This document shows positions 6,672 through 15,092 of a stretch of DNA of 26,663 nucleotides, one piece after another; within the stretch, counting starts at the first letter, position 1; every line of letters begins with the position of its first letter. Below the pieces are notes generated by a model. It did no database searches and was not told where the DNA came from. It was given only the letters and a program-made list of their open reading frames with translations. This stretch comes from Oscillospiraceae bacterium (lineage in GTDB: Bacteria > Bacillota > Clostridia > Oscillospirales > Acutalibacteraceae): the NCBI GenBank assembly GCA_003526845.1, contig DPVM01000006.1, forward strand, positions 1 through 26,663, read 5' to 3'. The translations under genes and the position numbers were made by a program.

Positions 6672-6815
6672 TTATTTTTTGCAGCAAAGAACACCAAGAA
6701 TGATTACAATGACGGCGAGCACACGCGTTATCCACTCGGTAGGCAGACAGCACGACAATATACAGCCTATGCCGAAAGCAATCCACAAAAATTCACGCCT
6801 GCACATTTTCTTCAA
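6672..6815 (-). CDS. 47-aa Cys-rich two-helix membrane peptide between thiN and spoVM
   Basis: Read directly from the minus strand: TTG start at 6815, ribosome site AGAGGTG about 6 nt before it, ending in a double stop (TAA TGA). The product starts MKKMCRREF, then a hydrophobic stretch LWIAFGIGCILSCCL (10-24), a short polar turn PTEW (25-28), a second hydrophobic stretch (about 32-45) and a terminal KK. This predicts a membrane hairpin with both ends cytoplasmic. Six of 47 residues are Cys (5, 18, 22, 23, 44, 45). ATG at codon 4 is an alternative start but has worse spacing. It lies 47 nt after thiN and 88 nt before spoVM, so it is probably co-transcribed with them. I do not recognise a named family. 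A function in spore-envelope or membrane biology is only suggested by position. Confidence 0.7.
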   Translation of the reverse strand: MKKMCRREFLWIAFGIGCILSCCLPTEWITRVLAVIVIILGVLCCKK

Positions 6816-6862
6816 AGTAAACACCTCTTTGCAGCATTTACTGTATTATATTCGGTTTATGT

Positions 6863-7507
6863 TTAATCGTTACTCTCAATTAAAAGCAATGTTCCCTTTT
6901 CAAGAGAAATTTCGCATTCGTCATCACTGACATAATTGCTTTGACCGAATTGGTCACCCTGCGAAATATCAAGCGATTCCTTACCGTAAAATCCTGCGGT
7001 GTAGCCAGCTCCTTTTATTTTAACGCCCTTGCAATCCTCGAGAAATGCAAAAAGTGAAAAATTGTCGTATTCCTTCTTTATTATGCGCTTGTCGCAAATC
7101 AGAGAAATTCGGTTGTTTTTATTTTTAATTTCGCAATATACGCCGTGTTTTCTGCAATAATCAAGACAAAGAATATTTGAATATGTGTGGTCAATGCGAG
7201 AGCCGATTGCGTTTAAAATCAAAATATGATTAAAGCCGTGCTCAACAGCATATTGAACGCACTCGAATGTATCGGTATAAGCCTTTGCGCAAGGCAAAGT
7301 AATGATTTTGCAATCAAGAACCGGCTTTTCCGATGAATCAAAATCGCCGATTATCAAATCGGGCTTAACTCCGATTTTTTGCAGCTTTGTATAACCCGAA
7401 TCGGCGGCAATTACAAAGAAGTCACCGGATATTGATTTTTCAAGGAAGTCATAGTCGCTATCAGGTGCGCCCGACACAATTATGCATTTTTTTATTTCAT
7501 TTGCCAT
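6863..7507 (-). CDS. thiN: Thiamine pyrophosphokinase
   Basis: A 214-aa enzyme transferring pyrophosphate from ATP to thiamine to give thiamine diphosphate. The N-terminal catalytic domain shows IIVSGAPDSDYDF, AADSGYTKLQKIGVKPDLIIGDFDS (residues ~34-58) and NAIGSRIDHTYSNIL (GGRxDHT-type motif). The C-terminal beta domain has GAGYTAGFYG and ends with KGTLLLIES. The usual KDxTDTE segment reads KAYTDTFE here, so the Asp after Lys is Ala. Its ATG lies inside the end of rsgA (16-nt overlap), an unusually deep overlap. In B. subtilis rpe lies between the two genes; here it is absent. It is followed by two very small genes and then the valS unit. Confidence 0.93.
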   Translation of the reverse strand: MANEIKKCIIVSGAPDSDYDFLEKSISGDFFVIAADSGYTKLQKIGVKPDLIIGDFDSSEKPVLDCKIITLPCAKAYTDTFECVQYAVEHGFNHILILNAIGSRIDHTYSNILCLDYCRKHGVYCEIKNKNNRISLICDKRIIKKEYDNFSLFAFLEDCKGVKIKGAGYTAGFYGKESLDISQGDQFGQSNYVSDDECEISLEKGTLLLIESND

Positions 7508-8385
7508 TGCTTAATGTCCTTAACATCATTATACATTGAAATATAGCTATCAAGGCGCGATTTTGGGATTATTCCGTCATCGACAGCCTTACACACGGCA
7601 CAGCCTTTATCACAGGTATGCGAGCAGGAGGTGAATTTGCACCCATCGAGGAACGGCTTAAACTCACGAAAACAATAAGGCAATTCATCCTTCAAAATCT
7701 TTTCGCATCTTTCAAAATCGAGAGAGGAAAAGCCCGGTGTGTCGGCAATGTAGCCGCCTGCAAATTTAAACAGTTCGCAATGTCGCGTTGTGTGCTTGCC
7801 TCTGCCGAGTTTTTTGCTTGTTTCGCCCGTTGCAAGTTTCAATTCGGGGAAAATATTATTCAGAAGCGTTGATTTGCCGACACCTGTATTGCCTGTAAAA
7901 GCACTGATTTTTCCGTTCAATAGTGCCTTTACCTCATCTGCGCCCTTGCCTGTTGTGTTGTCGCAAACTATAACCTTAAAACCTGCTCTTTCGTAAATAT
8001 CGCAATATTTTTGACATTCGCTGTCATCTGCCATATCCGTTTTGGTGAGGATAATTATAGGCTCAATATTTTTGTATTCTGCAATTGCTGCAAGCTTATC
8101 AATAATCAATGTGTTTATCTTGGGGTCAACAAGTGACGATACAATAAAAAGATTATCAATATTTGCAAGCGGAGGACGAACAAGCTCGTTTTTGCGCTCA
8201 TAAATTTTGTCAATAGTATTTTCGGCGTTATCGTTGATTGATATTTCGACATTATCGCCGACAAGCAGCAGAATTTTTTTGTTTTTAAACGCTCCCCTGC
8301 CCTTACATTCATAAATGACATCATCGGCGTCCACATAGTAGAAGCCGCCGATGCCTTTAATAATTTTACCGTTTTTCTTAAGCAT
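7492..8385 (-). CDS. rsgA: Ribosome small-subunit-dependent GTPase RsgA
   Basis: A 297-aa circularly permuted GTPase involved in late 30S subunit assembly. An OB-fold RNA-binding domain (about 1-70) precedes the permuted G domain: G4 TKTD at 114-117, then the P-loop GNTGVGKST at 165-173, then G3 DTPG at 215-218. The C-terminal zinc site uses C249, C254, H256 and C262. The order G4-G1-G3 is diagnostic. Its ATG is 2 nt after the prkC stop, with little ribosome-site sequence of its own, so it probably depends on coupling. In Bacillus the homologue (CpgA) sits beside prkC and is a PrkC substrate, consistent with this neighbourhood. Confidence 0.96.
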   Translation of the reverse strand: MLKKNGKIIKGIGGFYYVDADDVIYECKGRGAFKNKKILLLVGDNVEISINDNAENTIDKIYERKNELVRPPLANIDNLFIVSSLVDPKINTLIIDKLAAIAEYKNIEPIIILTKTDMADDSECQKYCDIYERAGFKVIVCDNTTGKGADEVKALLNGKISAFTGNTGVGKSTLLNNIFPELKLATGETSKKLGRGKHTTRHCELFKFAGGYIADTPGFSSLDFERCEKILKDELPYCFREFKPFLDGCKFTSCSHTCDKGCAVCKAVDDGIIPKSRLDSYISMYNDVKDIKQWQMK

Positions 8386-8387
8386 AA

Positions 8388-10436
8388 TTATCTTTTTTTC
8401 TTTTGTGTTGTGTTTTGAGGTTGTGTGCTGTCGTCAATTGAAAAGCTTGTAAAATCGACAGTGAATTTTTCATCGCTTGTACCGTTTGTGGTGAGCGTTT
8501 GGGCTGCACCGGCACCGTCAAGAGAAATGACGATTCTCTTTTTGCCTGTTCCGTCACATTGGATGCTAAGTGTCTTTTCCTTGCCGTCAAGCGTTACCTT
8601 TTGGCTTGAATAAACAGCTCCGTCAAGAGTGACAACGAGCGTATCACTGACATGTTTACCGTTTTTATCAATGCATTTAGGGAGTTTAACCGTCACATAT
8701 TCCTTAATTGTTTTCTCGGTAGTGGTTGTTGTGACACCGCTGCTGATAATAACCTTTATTGACGCGTCGGCTCTTACGCTTTCGCCTGCGGAAGGTGATT
8801 GCGAAATAGCAATACCCTGCTTAACAAGACTGTCCTGCGTTACAAACGAAACATTTTTAAAACCGTATTTTTCAAGAAACGCCCTTGCACCGTCCTGCGT
8901 AAGTCCCTCAACATCAGGCACTTTAAGCGTTTTTATAACGGTTGTCGACGGACCCGACGAAACATAAATAGTAATTTCGGTATCTGCGGTGACAAGGTTT
9001 GTTGCCTTTGGATTTGTATAAACGACCTGACCCTCAGGCACTGTTTCACTTGATACCGTCATAGTTTTAAACGAATTGAGTCCGTCATTTTTAAGCGCCT
9101 GCTCCGCTTTTTCAAGGCTGTAGCCGTAGACATTCGGAACAGGTATATTTTCATTTGTGGTTGCAACAACAAGCGAAACCTGTGAGCCTTTGATTATCTT
9201 TGTACCTGCCTCAGGCTTCTGGCTGATAATCACGCCCGATTCATATTTATCTGTTTGTTCATAAGTTACTGAGAACTGATAATCGTATTTTCCGTAAACA
9301 TCATCGTATTTTGCGCCCTCAAAATTTTCAAGCGTTACGGTCGAGGCATTTACACCCGAGCCGATTTTTACACCGAATATCTCGCCGTTGATAATGCCCA
9401 TAACGAGCAAAACAATTGCCGCAACGAGAACGATTACACCGATACAAACAGCAGTGACAACCTTTTTCTTATGCTCCTTTTGGAGATATTCGTCTTCTTC
9501 GAGGGAATCGTTTTCAACAACAGGCTCCGATACAACGGGACTTTGTTGAATTTTTACAACTCTTGTCGGGTTTTGGTCAACCTTTGAAACATAATTGAAT
9601 GTTTTATTTGGATTTTTAATAACCTCTTCAATATCAAGGAGCATTTCAGACGCGGTTTGATACCTGTCGAGAGGATTTTTTTGCATAGCGTGGATACAAA
9701 TTTGCTCAAGACCAAGCGGAATATCGGGATTAATATCCGTAAGCTTTTTAGCGTCTGCCTGGAGTTGCATTAGAGCGACCGAAACCGCACTGTCAGCTTC
9801 AAAAGGAACATTGCCGGCAAGCATTTCGTAAAGAACAACGCCGAGCGAATAAATATCTGCTTTTTCGTCGGTATATTCGCCCTTTGCCTGCTCGGGGGCG
9901 ATATAGTGAACCGAGCCGATTGCCTGCTCTGTAAGAGTTCTTGTATCTGAGCGAGAAAAACGCGCAATTCCGAAATCAGTCACCTTGATATTGCCGTTTT
10001 GAAGAAGAATTATGTTCTGCGGCTTAATATCTCTGTGGACAATGCCTTTATCATGAGCGTGCTGAACGGCGCGCAGAATTTGCGTCATAAAAAACAGTGC
10101 GTCATTCCAAGTGATTGCACCTTGCTTGTTAATATATTCTTTTAAAGTAATACCGTCGATATACTCCATAACGATATACTGCAGTTTTTCGCCGAAATTA
10201 ACATCGTAAACCTTTACGATATTAGGATGTGACAGCAGTGCGATTGCCTTAGACTCGTTTTTAAATCTCCTTTTAAATTCCTCGTTATTTAAAAACTCAT
10301 CTTTTAAAATTTTGATAGCAACAATTCTGTCATCAACATTGTCGTATGCCTTGTAAACCACAGACATACCGCCAACGCCGACAATTTCCTGCACCTCATA
10401 TCTGCCGTCTAATCTTTTTCCAACATAATTATCCAT
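8388..10436 (-). CDS. prkC: PASTA-domain Ser/Thr protein kinase PrkC
   Basis: A 682-aa membrane kinase. The cytoplasmic Hanks-type domain (about 13-275) has the glycine loop GVGGMSVVY, Lys42 in VAIKILK, catalytic HRDIKPQN (134-141), DFG (154-156) and APEQ (180-183). A basic juxtamembrane HKKK precedes one transmembrane helix (about 326-348). Three extracellular PASTA repeats follow at about 365-425 (the most divergent), 431-495 and 503-567. A Thr-rich linker and a ~100-residue beta-type tail, possibly Ig-like as in B. subtilis PrkC, end the protein. PASTA domains bind peptidoglycan fragments; in Bacillus the kinase affects germination from dormancy and cell-wall metabolism. It is paired with the phosphatase gene 24 nt upstream. 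GGAG lies 9 nt before ATG. Confidence 0.96.
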   Translation of the reverse strand: MDNYVGKRLDGRYEVQEIVGVGGMSVVYKAYDNVDDRIVAIKILKDEFLNNEEFKRRFKNESKAIALLSHPNIVKVYDVNFGEKLQYIVMEYIDGITLKEYINKQGAITWNDALFFMTQILRAVQHAHDKGIVHRDIKPQNIILLQNGNIKVTDFGIARFSRSDTRTLTEQAIGSVHYIAPEQAKGEYTDEKADIYSLGVVLYEMLAGNVPFEADSAVSVALMQLQADAKKLTDINPDIPLGLEQICIHAMQKNPLDRYQTASEMLLDIEEVIKNPNKTFNYVSKVDQNPTRVVKIQQSPVVSEPVVENDSLEEDEYLQKEHKKKVVTAVCIGVIVLVAAIVLLVMGIINGEIFGVKIGSGVNASTVTLENFEGAKYDDVYGKYDYQFSVTYEQTDKYESGVIISQKPEAGTKIIKGSQVSLVVATTNENIPVPNVYGYSLEKAEQALKNDGLNSFKTMTVSSETVPEGQVVYTNPKATNLVTADTEITIYVSSGPSTTVIKTLKVPDVEGLTQDGARAFLEKYGFKNVSFVTQDSLVKQGIAISQSPSAGESVRADASIKVIISSGVTTTTTEKTIKEYVTVKLPKCIDKNGKHVSDTLVVTLDGAVYSSQKVTLDGKEKTLSIQCDGTGKKRIVISLDGAGAAQTLTTNGTSDEKFTVDFTSFSIDDSTQPQNTTQKKKR

Positions 10437-10460
10437 TAATCATAGCTCCGTAAAATTAAA

Positions 10461-11189
10461 TCAGTTTGCCATTGCTACTACTGTAATATTATCTCCGCCG
10501 CCGTTGCCGTTTGCGTGCTTAACAAGCCTGTCGGCAAAGGCGTAATACTGACCGTCACTTATATCGTGAAGCATTTCGTCAGACGAAATATAGTTTGTAA
10601 GACCGTCGGTGCACAAAATCAAGACCTCATCATCGCCGAAATCGGTTTGAACAAAGTCAATTTGAATTTGCTTATCGACACCGACTGCGCGTGTAATCAG
10701 GTTCTTTTTAGGATGATTTTCAGCCTCTTCCTGTGTAATTTTGCCTAAATTAACAAGATCTTGAACAAGGCTGTGATCGGTCGTAATTTGTGTTAATTCA
10801 TTATTCTTTGCAATATATGCTCTGCTGTCGCCTGCATGAGCAATAAAAGCGGTATTGTCGCGCACGATTGCACAAACAACCGTTGTGCCCATTCCTTTTA
10901 ACTCTGAATGTGCATCCGCCATATCGTAAACCTCGATATTTGCGGCAGTGATTGCGGAATCAAGCAAATTTTTGATTGATGAATCACGCATATTTTGGTT
11001 GTATGATGTGTTGATTTTGTCGCTTATAACCTTAACTGCAAGTGCCGAGGCAATATTACCTCCTGCCGCGCCGCCCATACCGTCGCATACTACAGCCCAA
11101 GCAACTTCGCCCGGAAGTTCACCGACAGCATATGAATCTTGATTGTTGTCACGGACCAAGCCCTTATCAGTTTTTGCAACTATTTTCAT
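10461..11189 (-). CDS. stp: PP2C-family Ser/Thr protein phosphatase (PrpC/Stp)
   Basis: A 242-aa metal-dependent phosphatase that opposes PrkC. PP2C motifs in order: RDNNQDSY (13-20), VCDGMGG, GTTVVCAIV, AHAGDSRAYI, TDHSLVQDL, LCTDGLTNYI and GGDNITVV; the metal-binding Asp residues are all present. The start is set at MKIVAKTDKG, which matches the family's M-x-x-x-x-K-T-D N-terminus and has GGTG about 8 nt upstream. An ATG 15 nt earlier (11204) with AGGA before it is a fair alternative. An ATG at 11237 would add 16 residues unlike the family. The gene overlaps the rlmN end by 23 nt with this start. Confidence 0.95.
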   Translation of the reverse strand: MKIVAKTDKGLVRDNNQDSYAVGELPGEVAWAVVCDGMGGAAGGNIASALAVKVISDKINTSYNQNMRDSSIKNLLDSAITAANIEVYDMADAHSELKGMGTTVVCAIVRDNTAFIAHAGDSRAYIAKNNELTQITTDHSLVQDLVNLGKITQEEAENHPKKNLITRAVGVDKQIQIDFVQTDFGDDEVLILCTDGLTNYISSDEMLHDISDGQYYAFADRLVKHANGNGGGDNITVVAMAN

Positions 11190-12222
11190 TTGCGTCACCG
11201 CCATTCTTTTTCCTGCGTAATTGACCGCAGGATGCATTAATATCTTTGCCTAATGTTCGTCTTATTGTAGCATTTATTCCCAATGATTTCAAGGTTTCGC
11301 AGAAATTTCGGATTGCCTTATCCGAACTGCGCACATTGCCTCTCTCCTCAACATCATTAACAGGTATCAAATTGACATGCGAGCCAAACCCCCTCAGCCT
11401 TTCGGCAAGCTCCCGGGCGTTTGCATTTGAATCGTTGACGCCCTTTATCAGCGTGTATTCAAACGATACTCTGCGACCTGTTTTTTCGGCATAATCGCGG
11501 CACGCCGCAATCACCTCGTCAACGCCCCATTTATCGTTAACCGGCATTGTGCGACTGCGGATTTCATCGTTTGGCGCATGAAGCGACAATGTAAGAGTAA
11601 GATGTATATTTTCATTCATCAAATCATAAATTTTCGGAACGATTCCGCAGGTTGACACTGTAATATCCCTTGCGGAAATATTAAGTCCCTTTTCATAATT
11701 GACCGTTTTTATAAATTTGATAACATTGTCGTAATTATCGAGCGGCTCGCCTATGCCCATAAGCACAATGTGTGAAATTCTTATATTCAAATCATTTTGT
11801 GCAGTGTGTAGCTGTGATTCCATCTCGGCAGGCAAAAGATTTCTTTTAAACCCTGCAAGCGTGGAGGCGCAAAATTTGCACCCCATTTTACAGCCAACCT
11901 GACTTGAAACACAAATGGTATAGCCGTATTTGTATTTCATAATAACACTTTCGACATACTCGCCGTCATAAAGCCTTAAAAGGTATTTAACGGTTGAATC
12001 TATTTTTGAAACATATTTATCCTCGATTTTGCAACAAGGTATAAAATATTTTTCCGAAAGCCTCACGCGCAAATCCTTTGAAAGATTAGTCATTTCATCA
12101 AATGACGAGACACCGTATTTATGCAACCAGGAATAAATTTGCTCTGCACGGAATTTCGGCATTTTGCTGTCGGCAATTTCTTTTTGCAATTCTTCAAATG
12201 TAAGAGATTTAATATCAATCAT
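11167..12222 (-). CDS. rlmN: Dual-specificity 23S rRNA (A2503)/tRNA (A37) C2-methyltransferase RlmN
   Basis: A 351-aa radical SAM enzyme methylating C2 of A2503 in 23S rRNA and of A37 in some tRNAs. The iron-sulfur triad is CKMGCKFC (C111, C115, C118). GIGEPLDNY is the family's glycine-rich SAM motif. The C-terminal catalytic Cys is C332 in ASCGQLRR, and a methyl-carrying Cys partner is expected in the triad family. Length matches the family. The presence of GQLRR and the operon position argue for RlmN; Cfr, the resistance relative, is normally plasmid- or transposon-borne and nothing here suggests that. ATG overlaps rsmB by 8 nt. Confidence 0.96.
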   Translation of the reverse strand: MIDIKSLTFEELQKEIADSKMPKFRAEQIYSWLHKYGVSSFDEMTNLSKDLRVRLSEKYFIPCCKIEDKYVSKIDSTVKYLLRLYDGEYVESVIMKYKYGYTICVSSQVGCKMGCKFCASTLAGFKRNLLPAEMESQLHTAQNDLNIRISHIVLMGIGEPLDNYDNVIKFIKTVNYEKGLNISARDITVSTCGIVPKIYDLMNENIHLTLTLSLHAPNDEIRSRTMPVNDKWGVDEVIAACRDYAEKTGRRVSFEYTLIKGVNDSNANARELAERLRGFGSHVNLIPVNDVEERGNVRSSDKAIRNFCETLKSLGINATIRRTLGKDINASCGQLRRKKNGGDANENSCKN

Positions 12223-13462
12223 CGTTGCGAGTCATAACGGCGTAGTAAAATCCGTCACCCGAATTTTCAGACGGAAAAGCCGTTTTTTCTTTAATAAGTT
12301 TAAAATTATCGTTATTATCCAAAAAGCGTTTTACAACCTTTTCGTTTTCCTTTTTGTTCAAGGTGCAGGTTGAGTAAACAATCAGCCCGCCCTTTTTCAA
12401 ATATTTTGATGAAACGCTCAAAATATTATATTGAATATCAGGCAAATCCTTAACGCTGTCAAGCTCCTTATATCTTATCTCGGGTTTGCGGCGAATTATG
12501 CCGAATCCGGAACACGGAACATCGCAAAGCACCTTGTCAACTGTGCCGATTTTATTATTATATATGCTCGCATCATTTACTATGCATTCAATATTTGTAA
12601 GGGTCAAACGCTTTGCACCGTTTTTAATAAGTTCTACCCTGTGCGGATGAATATCGCAGGAAATAATCTTGCCCGAATCATTCATAAGCTCCGCCATTGT
12701 AAAGGTTTTGCCGCCCGGCGCGGCGCAGACATCGAGAATGGTTTCATTTTCTTTAGGATTTAGTGCATATGCACAATCATAAGAACTCATATCCTCGATA
12801 TGAAACAGACCGTCAATAAACGGTTTGCAGGTATTCAAATCAAACAAGGAGTTAATTTTGATTACATCGCCGTCGATTTCGCCCTCAATACCGGCATTAT
12901 TAAGTTCATACAAACATTCGTCTATATCAACGATTGTTGTGTTAGGAACCGCAAAAACAGGCGGCTTTTCGTTGATTGAGGACAAAATTTGCATTGTGCT
13001 GTCCTCGCCGTATTGCTTTTTCCACATATTGATTAAATGTGTCGGGCAGGAAAAACGGATGCTCAAATCTTCAATTTTATCTATATCAATTCTGTTTTGG
13101 TCAATCTTATGCAAAACAGCGTTAATTAATCCTTTGTAGTATGACGCACCAACCGCCTGTGCAAGGGCAACGGTTTCATTAATTGCGGCACGCGACGGAA
13201 TTTTGTCCATAAAATAAAGCTGATATACACCGATTAACAAAACAAGTTTAACCTTCGGTTTTGTTTTGCCTTTTAAATAAGGTTGTATCAAATATTCAAG
13301 AGTCAACTTTCGCTCAATAACGCCGTAGACAAGTGCTGTTACAAACGGCTTATCCTTTGAGTCAACACCATCAAGATTCTTATCGAGCGCAATATTTGAA
13401 TATGCGTCATTGCTGAAAATTCCGTACAGAATATCAAATGCGGTAAGTCTTGAATTGCTCAT
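12215..13462 (-). CDS. rsmB: 16S rRNA (C967-C5) methyltransferase RsmB
   Basis: A 415-aa two-part enzyme. An N-terminal NusB-like RNA-binding domain (about 1-140) contains LVYGVIERKLTLEYLIQPYL and AINETVALAQ. The C-terminal SAM-dependent m5C methyltransferase has the SAM-binding DVCAAPGGKTFTMAEL (near 240), motif IV DVPCSGFGIIRRKPEIRY (near 315) and motif VI YSTCTLNKKENE. Both catalytic cysteines (PCSG and TCTL) are present. Start and stop overlap neighbours: ATGA with the peptidase gene upstream and 8 nt with rlmN downstream. In Bacillus rsmB directly follows fmt; here the peptidase gene lies between. Confidence 0.95.
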   Translation of the reverse strand: MSNSRLTAFDILYGIFSNDAYSNIALDKNLDGVDSKDKPFVTALVYGVIERKLTLEYLIQPYLKGKTKPKVKLVLLIGVYQLYFMDKIPSRAAINETVALAQAVGASYYKGLINAVLHKIDQNRIDIDKIEDLSIRFSCPTHLINMWKKQYGEDSTMQILSSINEKPPVFAVPNTTIVDIDECLYELNNAGIEGEIDGDVIKINSLFDLNTCKPFIDGLFHIEDMSSYDCAYALNPKENETILDVCAAPGGKTFTMAELMNDSGKIISCDIHPHRVELIKNGAKRLTLTNIECIVNDASIYNNKIGTVDKVLCDVPCSGFGIIRRKPEIRYKELDSVKDLPDIQYNILSVSSKYLKKGGLIVYSTCTLNKKENEKVVKRFLDNNDNFKLIKEKTAFPSENSGDGFYYAVMTRNDD

Positions 13463-14160
13463 CGTCTTCTGTTACCGCCTGCAATGATAAGAAGCAATCT
13501 GAAAATCGTAGCAATCGCCGATGCAAGAGCCGCAACATATGTGAGAGCCGCCGCTGTAAGCACCTTTTTGGCACCGCTGTATTCGTCTTCTGTAAAGTAG
13601 AAATTATTTTGAATTGTTGCAAGTGCTCTTTTGCTTGCGTCAAACTCAACCGGGAGCGTGATAAGCTGAAACAGTGCAACGAAGCCGTAAAATGCAAGAC
13701 CGATATAAGCCATTGCCTCTGAATTGATTGCAACACCGATAAGGCAAAGCGGAACGCCGAGCAATGTGCCGATTCGCGTTGCCGGAATTACTGCATTGCG
13801 AATTTTAAGCGGCGCATATCCCTGCGCATGCTGACATGCATGACCTGCCTCGTGACAAGCAACACCGATTGCGGCAATACTTCTTGATGAAAAAACATCC
13901 TGCGAAAGGCAAATTTCCTTATTTTTAGGGTCATAATAATCTGTCAGCGTACCTGGTATTACCTTAATTCTGACATCGGTAATTCCGTTGAGCTGAAGCA
14001 GTCTGAATGCCGCATCGGCGCCGGTCATACCTCTTGAATTTGCGATTTTTGAATACTTATTGAAATTTGACTTAACTCTAAACTGACAAGCAAGCGCAAA
14101 AAGGAACACGGGAATCATAATAAATCCCGTCATATAATACATTAAATAACTGTGTCCCAT
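13459..14160 (-). CDS. YugP-type zinc metallopeptidase, membrane-embedded
   Basis: A 233-aa membrane protein with a zinc motif HEAGH (about 103-107) inside GVACHEAGHACQHAQGYAPL. Hydrophobic segments sit at the N-terminus (about 7-25), mid-protein (about 130-165) and the C-terminus (about 200-228). The segment PVEFDASKRAL after the third helix holds a likely third zinc ligand (Glu). This arrangement matches the YugP family of putative neutral zinc peptidases; substrates are unknown to me. Of the two in-frame ATGs, the one at 14166 touches AGGAGA, while the one at 14160 has a 7-nt spacer and is preferred. The fmt stop lies just inside the longer version (ATGA). The slot between fmt and rsmB is an insertion relative to B. 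subtilis. Confidence 0.9.
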   Translation of the reverse strand: MGHSYLMYYMTGFIMIPVFLFALACQFRVKSNFNKYSKIANSRGMTGADAAFRLLQLNGITDVRIKVIPGTLTDYYDPKNKEICLSQDVFSSRSIAAIGVACHEAGHACQHAQGYAPLKIRNAVIPATRIGTLLGVPLCLIGVAINSEAMAYIGLAFYGFVALFQLITLPVEFDASKRALATIQNNFYFTEDEYSGAKKVLTAAALTYVAALASAIATIFRLLLIIAGGNRRR

Positions 14161-14162
14161 AA

Positions 14163-15092
14163 TCATTCTCCTAATACAGTACCTAAATCAATCTTGTTTC
14201 CCAAAAGAAACGATTTTGTGTTCATTCTTTTTTTACCGTCAAGCTGAAGTTCGAGAATTTCAACACATTTGCCGTCACCGCAAGAAACAACAAGTTTTTT
14301 ATTGTTTTCAACAACCGTGCCGGGTGTCGATGCATCGGCGTTTGACAAAACGGTCTTGTGAATTTTCAAATTCATTCCGTTGAGTGTTGTTATAGCAACG
14401 GGCCAAGTTTGAAGTCCGCGCACCTTATTGTGAACATCAAGCGCACTTTTGCTCCAATCAATCGGGCAAAGTGAGCGGTCAATCATTTTTGCATAGCCGA
14501 AATCGCCCTTGGGTTGCGGTGTAAGACAAACCTCGCCTTTTTCGACAAGTTTAAGCGCATCAATCAAAGCATCTGCGCCGATTTGCGAAAGTCTGTCAAA
14601 AAGCTCTGCCGAAGTTTCATTAATATCAATCGGAGTTTTTCTGACAAGCAAAATATCGCCTGTGTCGATTCCCTCATCCATTTGCATTACACACACGCCC
14701 GTTTCCTCGTCGCCGTTTAAAATCGACCACTGAATAGGTGCGGCGCCCCTGTATTTCGGGAGCAGTGACGCATGAACATTAATGCAACCGAATTTTGCGG
14801 CGTTTAATATCTCTTTAGGGAGAATTTTGCCGTATGCAACAACAATAATTACATCCGGATTAATTGAATTAATAATTTCAAGCGCATTTGAGTTTTTGAT
14901 TTTTTCGGGTTGATACACCTTAATATTATGGCTTACGGCGCACGCCTTAACCGGTGACGGAGTTAGAATTTGTTTTCTTCCGACCGGCTTGTCGGGCTGT
15001 GTGAATACAGCCGCAACATTGTGACCTGCATCAATCAAATTTTCAAGGCAAGGAACTGCGAAATCCGGAGTTCCCATAAATATAATACGCAT
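14163..15092 (-). CDS. fmt: Methionyl-tRNA formyltransferase
   Basis: A 309-aa enzyme formylating initiator Met-tRNA using 10-formyl-tetrahydrofolate. It opens with MRIIFMGTPDFAVPCLE, and the catalytic set is N105 and H107 in INVHASLLPKYRGAAPI and D143 in GIDTGD. The C-terminal domain (about 205-309) is complete, with KVRGLQTWPVA. Its ATG follows the def stop with no gap (TAAATG), and GGAGG is 5 nt before it. It pairs functionally with def, which removes the formyl group later. The link to folate chemistry (folC at 2.4 kb) is by pathway only. Confidence 0.97.
   Translation of the reverse strand: MRIIFMGTPDFAVPCLENLIDAGHNVAAVFTQPDKPVGRKQILTPSPVKACAVSHNIKVYQPEKIKNSNALEIINSINPDVIIVVAYGKILPKEILNAAKFGCINVHASLLPKYRGAAPIQWSILNGDEETGVCVMQMDEGIDTGDILLVRKTPIDINETSAELFDRLSQIGADALIDALKLVEKGEVCLTPQPKGDFGYAKMIDRSLCPIDWSKSALDVHNKVRGLQTWPVAITTLNGMNLKIHKTVLSNADASTPGTVVENNKKLVVSCGDGKCVEILELQLDGKKRMNTKSFLLGNKIDLGTVLGE

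Noticed and set aside
6494..6697. A 67-aa minus-strand protein starting MVFFAAKNNDFF
   Set aside because: Only its last 29 residues look like a real protein (SpoVM), and a ribosome site precedes the internal ATG at 6583, not the ATG at 6697.
6516..6866. Plus-strand open frame of 116 codons across the thiN-spoVM region
   Set aside because: It runs antisense to spoVM and the 47-aa gene, has no ribosome site, and its product (polar, His/Thr/Asn-rich) looks like random translation.
9338..9580. Possible frameshift or split of the kinase near the transmembrane segment
   Set aside because: The frame is continuous, and the kinase-TM-PASTA order is that of full-length PrkC.
11190..11237. N-terminal extension of the PP2C phosphatase
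   Set aside because: Family proteins begin close to the K-T-D motif; the extension is rlmN sequence in another frame.
11167..12222. Possible Cfr-type antibiotic-resistance methyltransferase
   Set aside because: The sequence and the conserved housekeeping position (rsmB-rlmN-stp-prkC) fit RlmN; there are no mobile-element traces.
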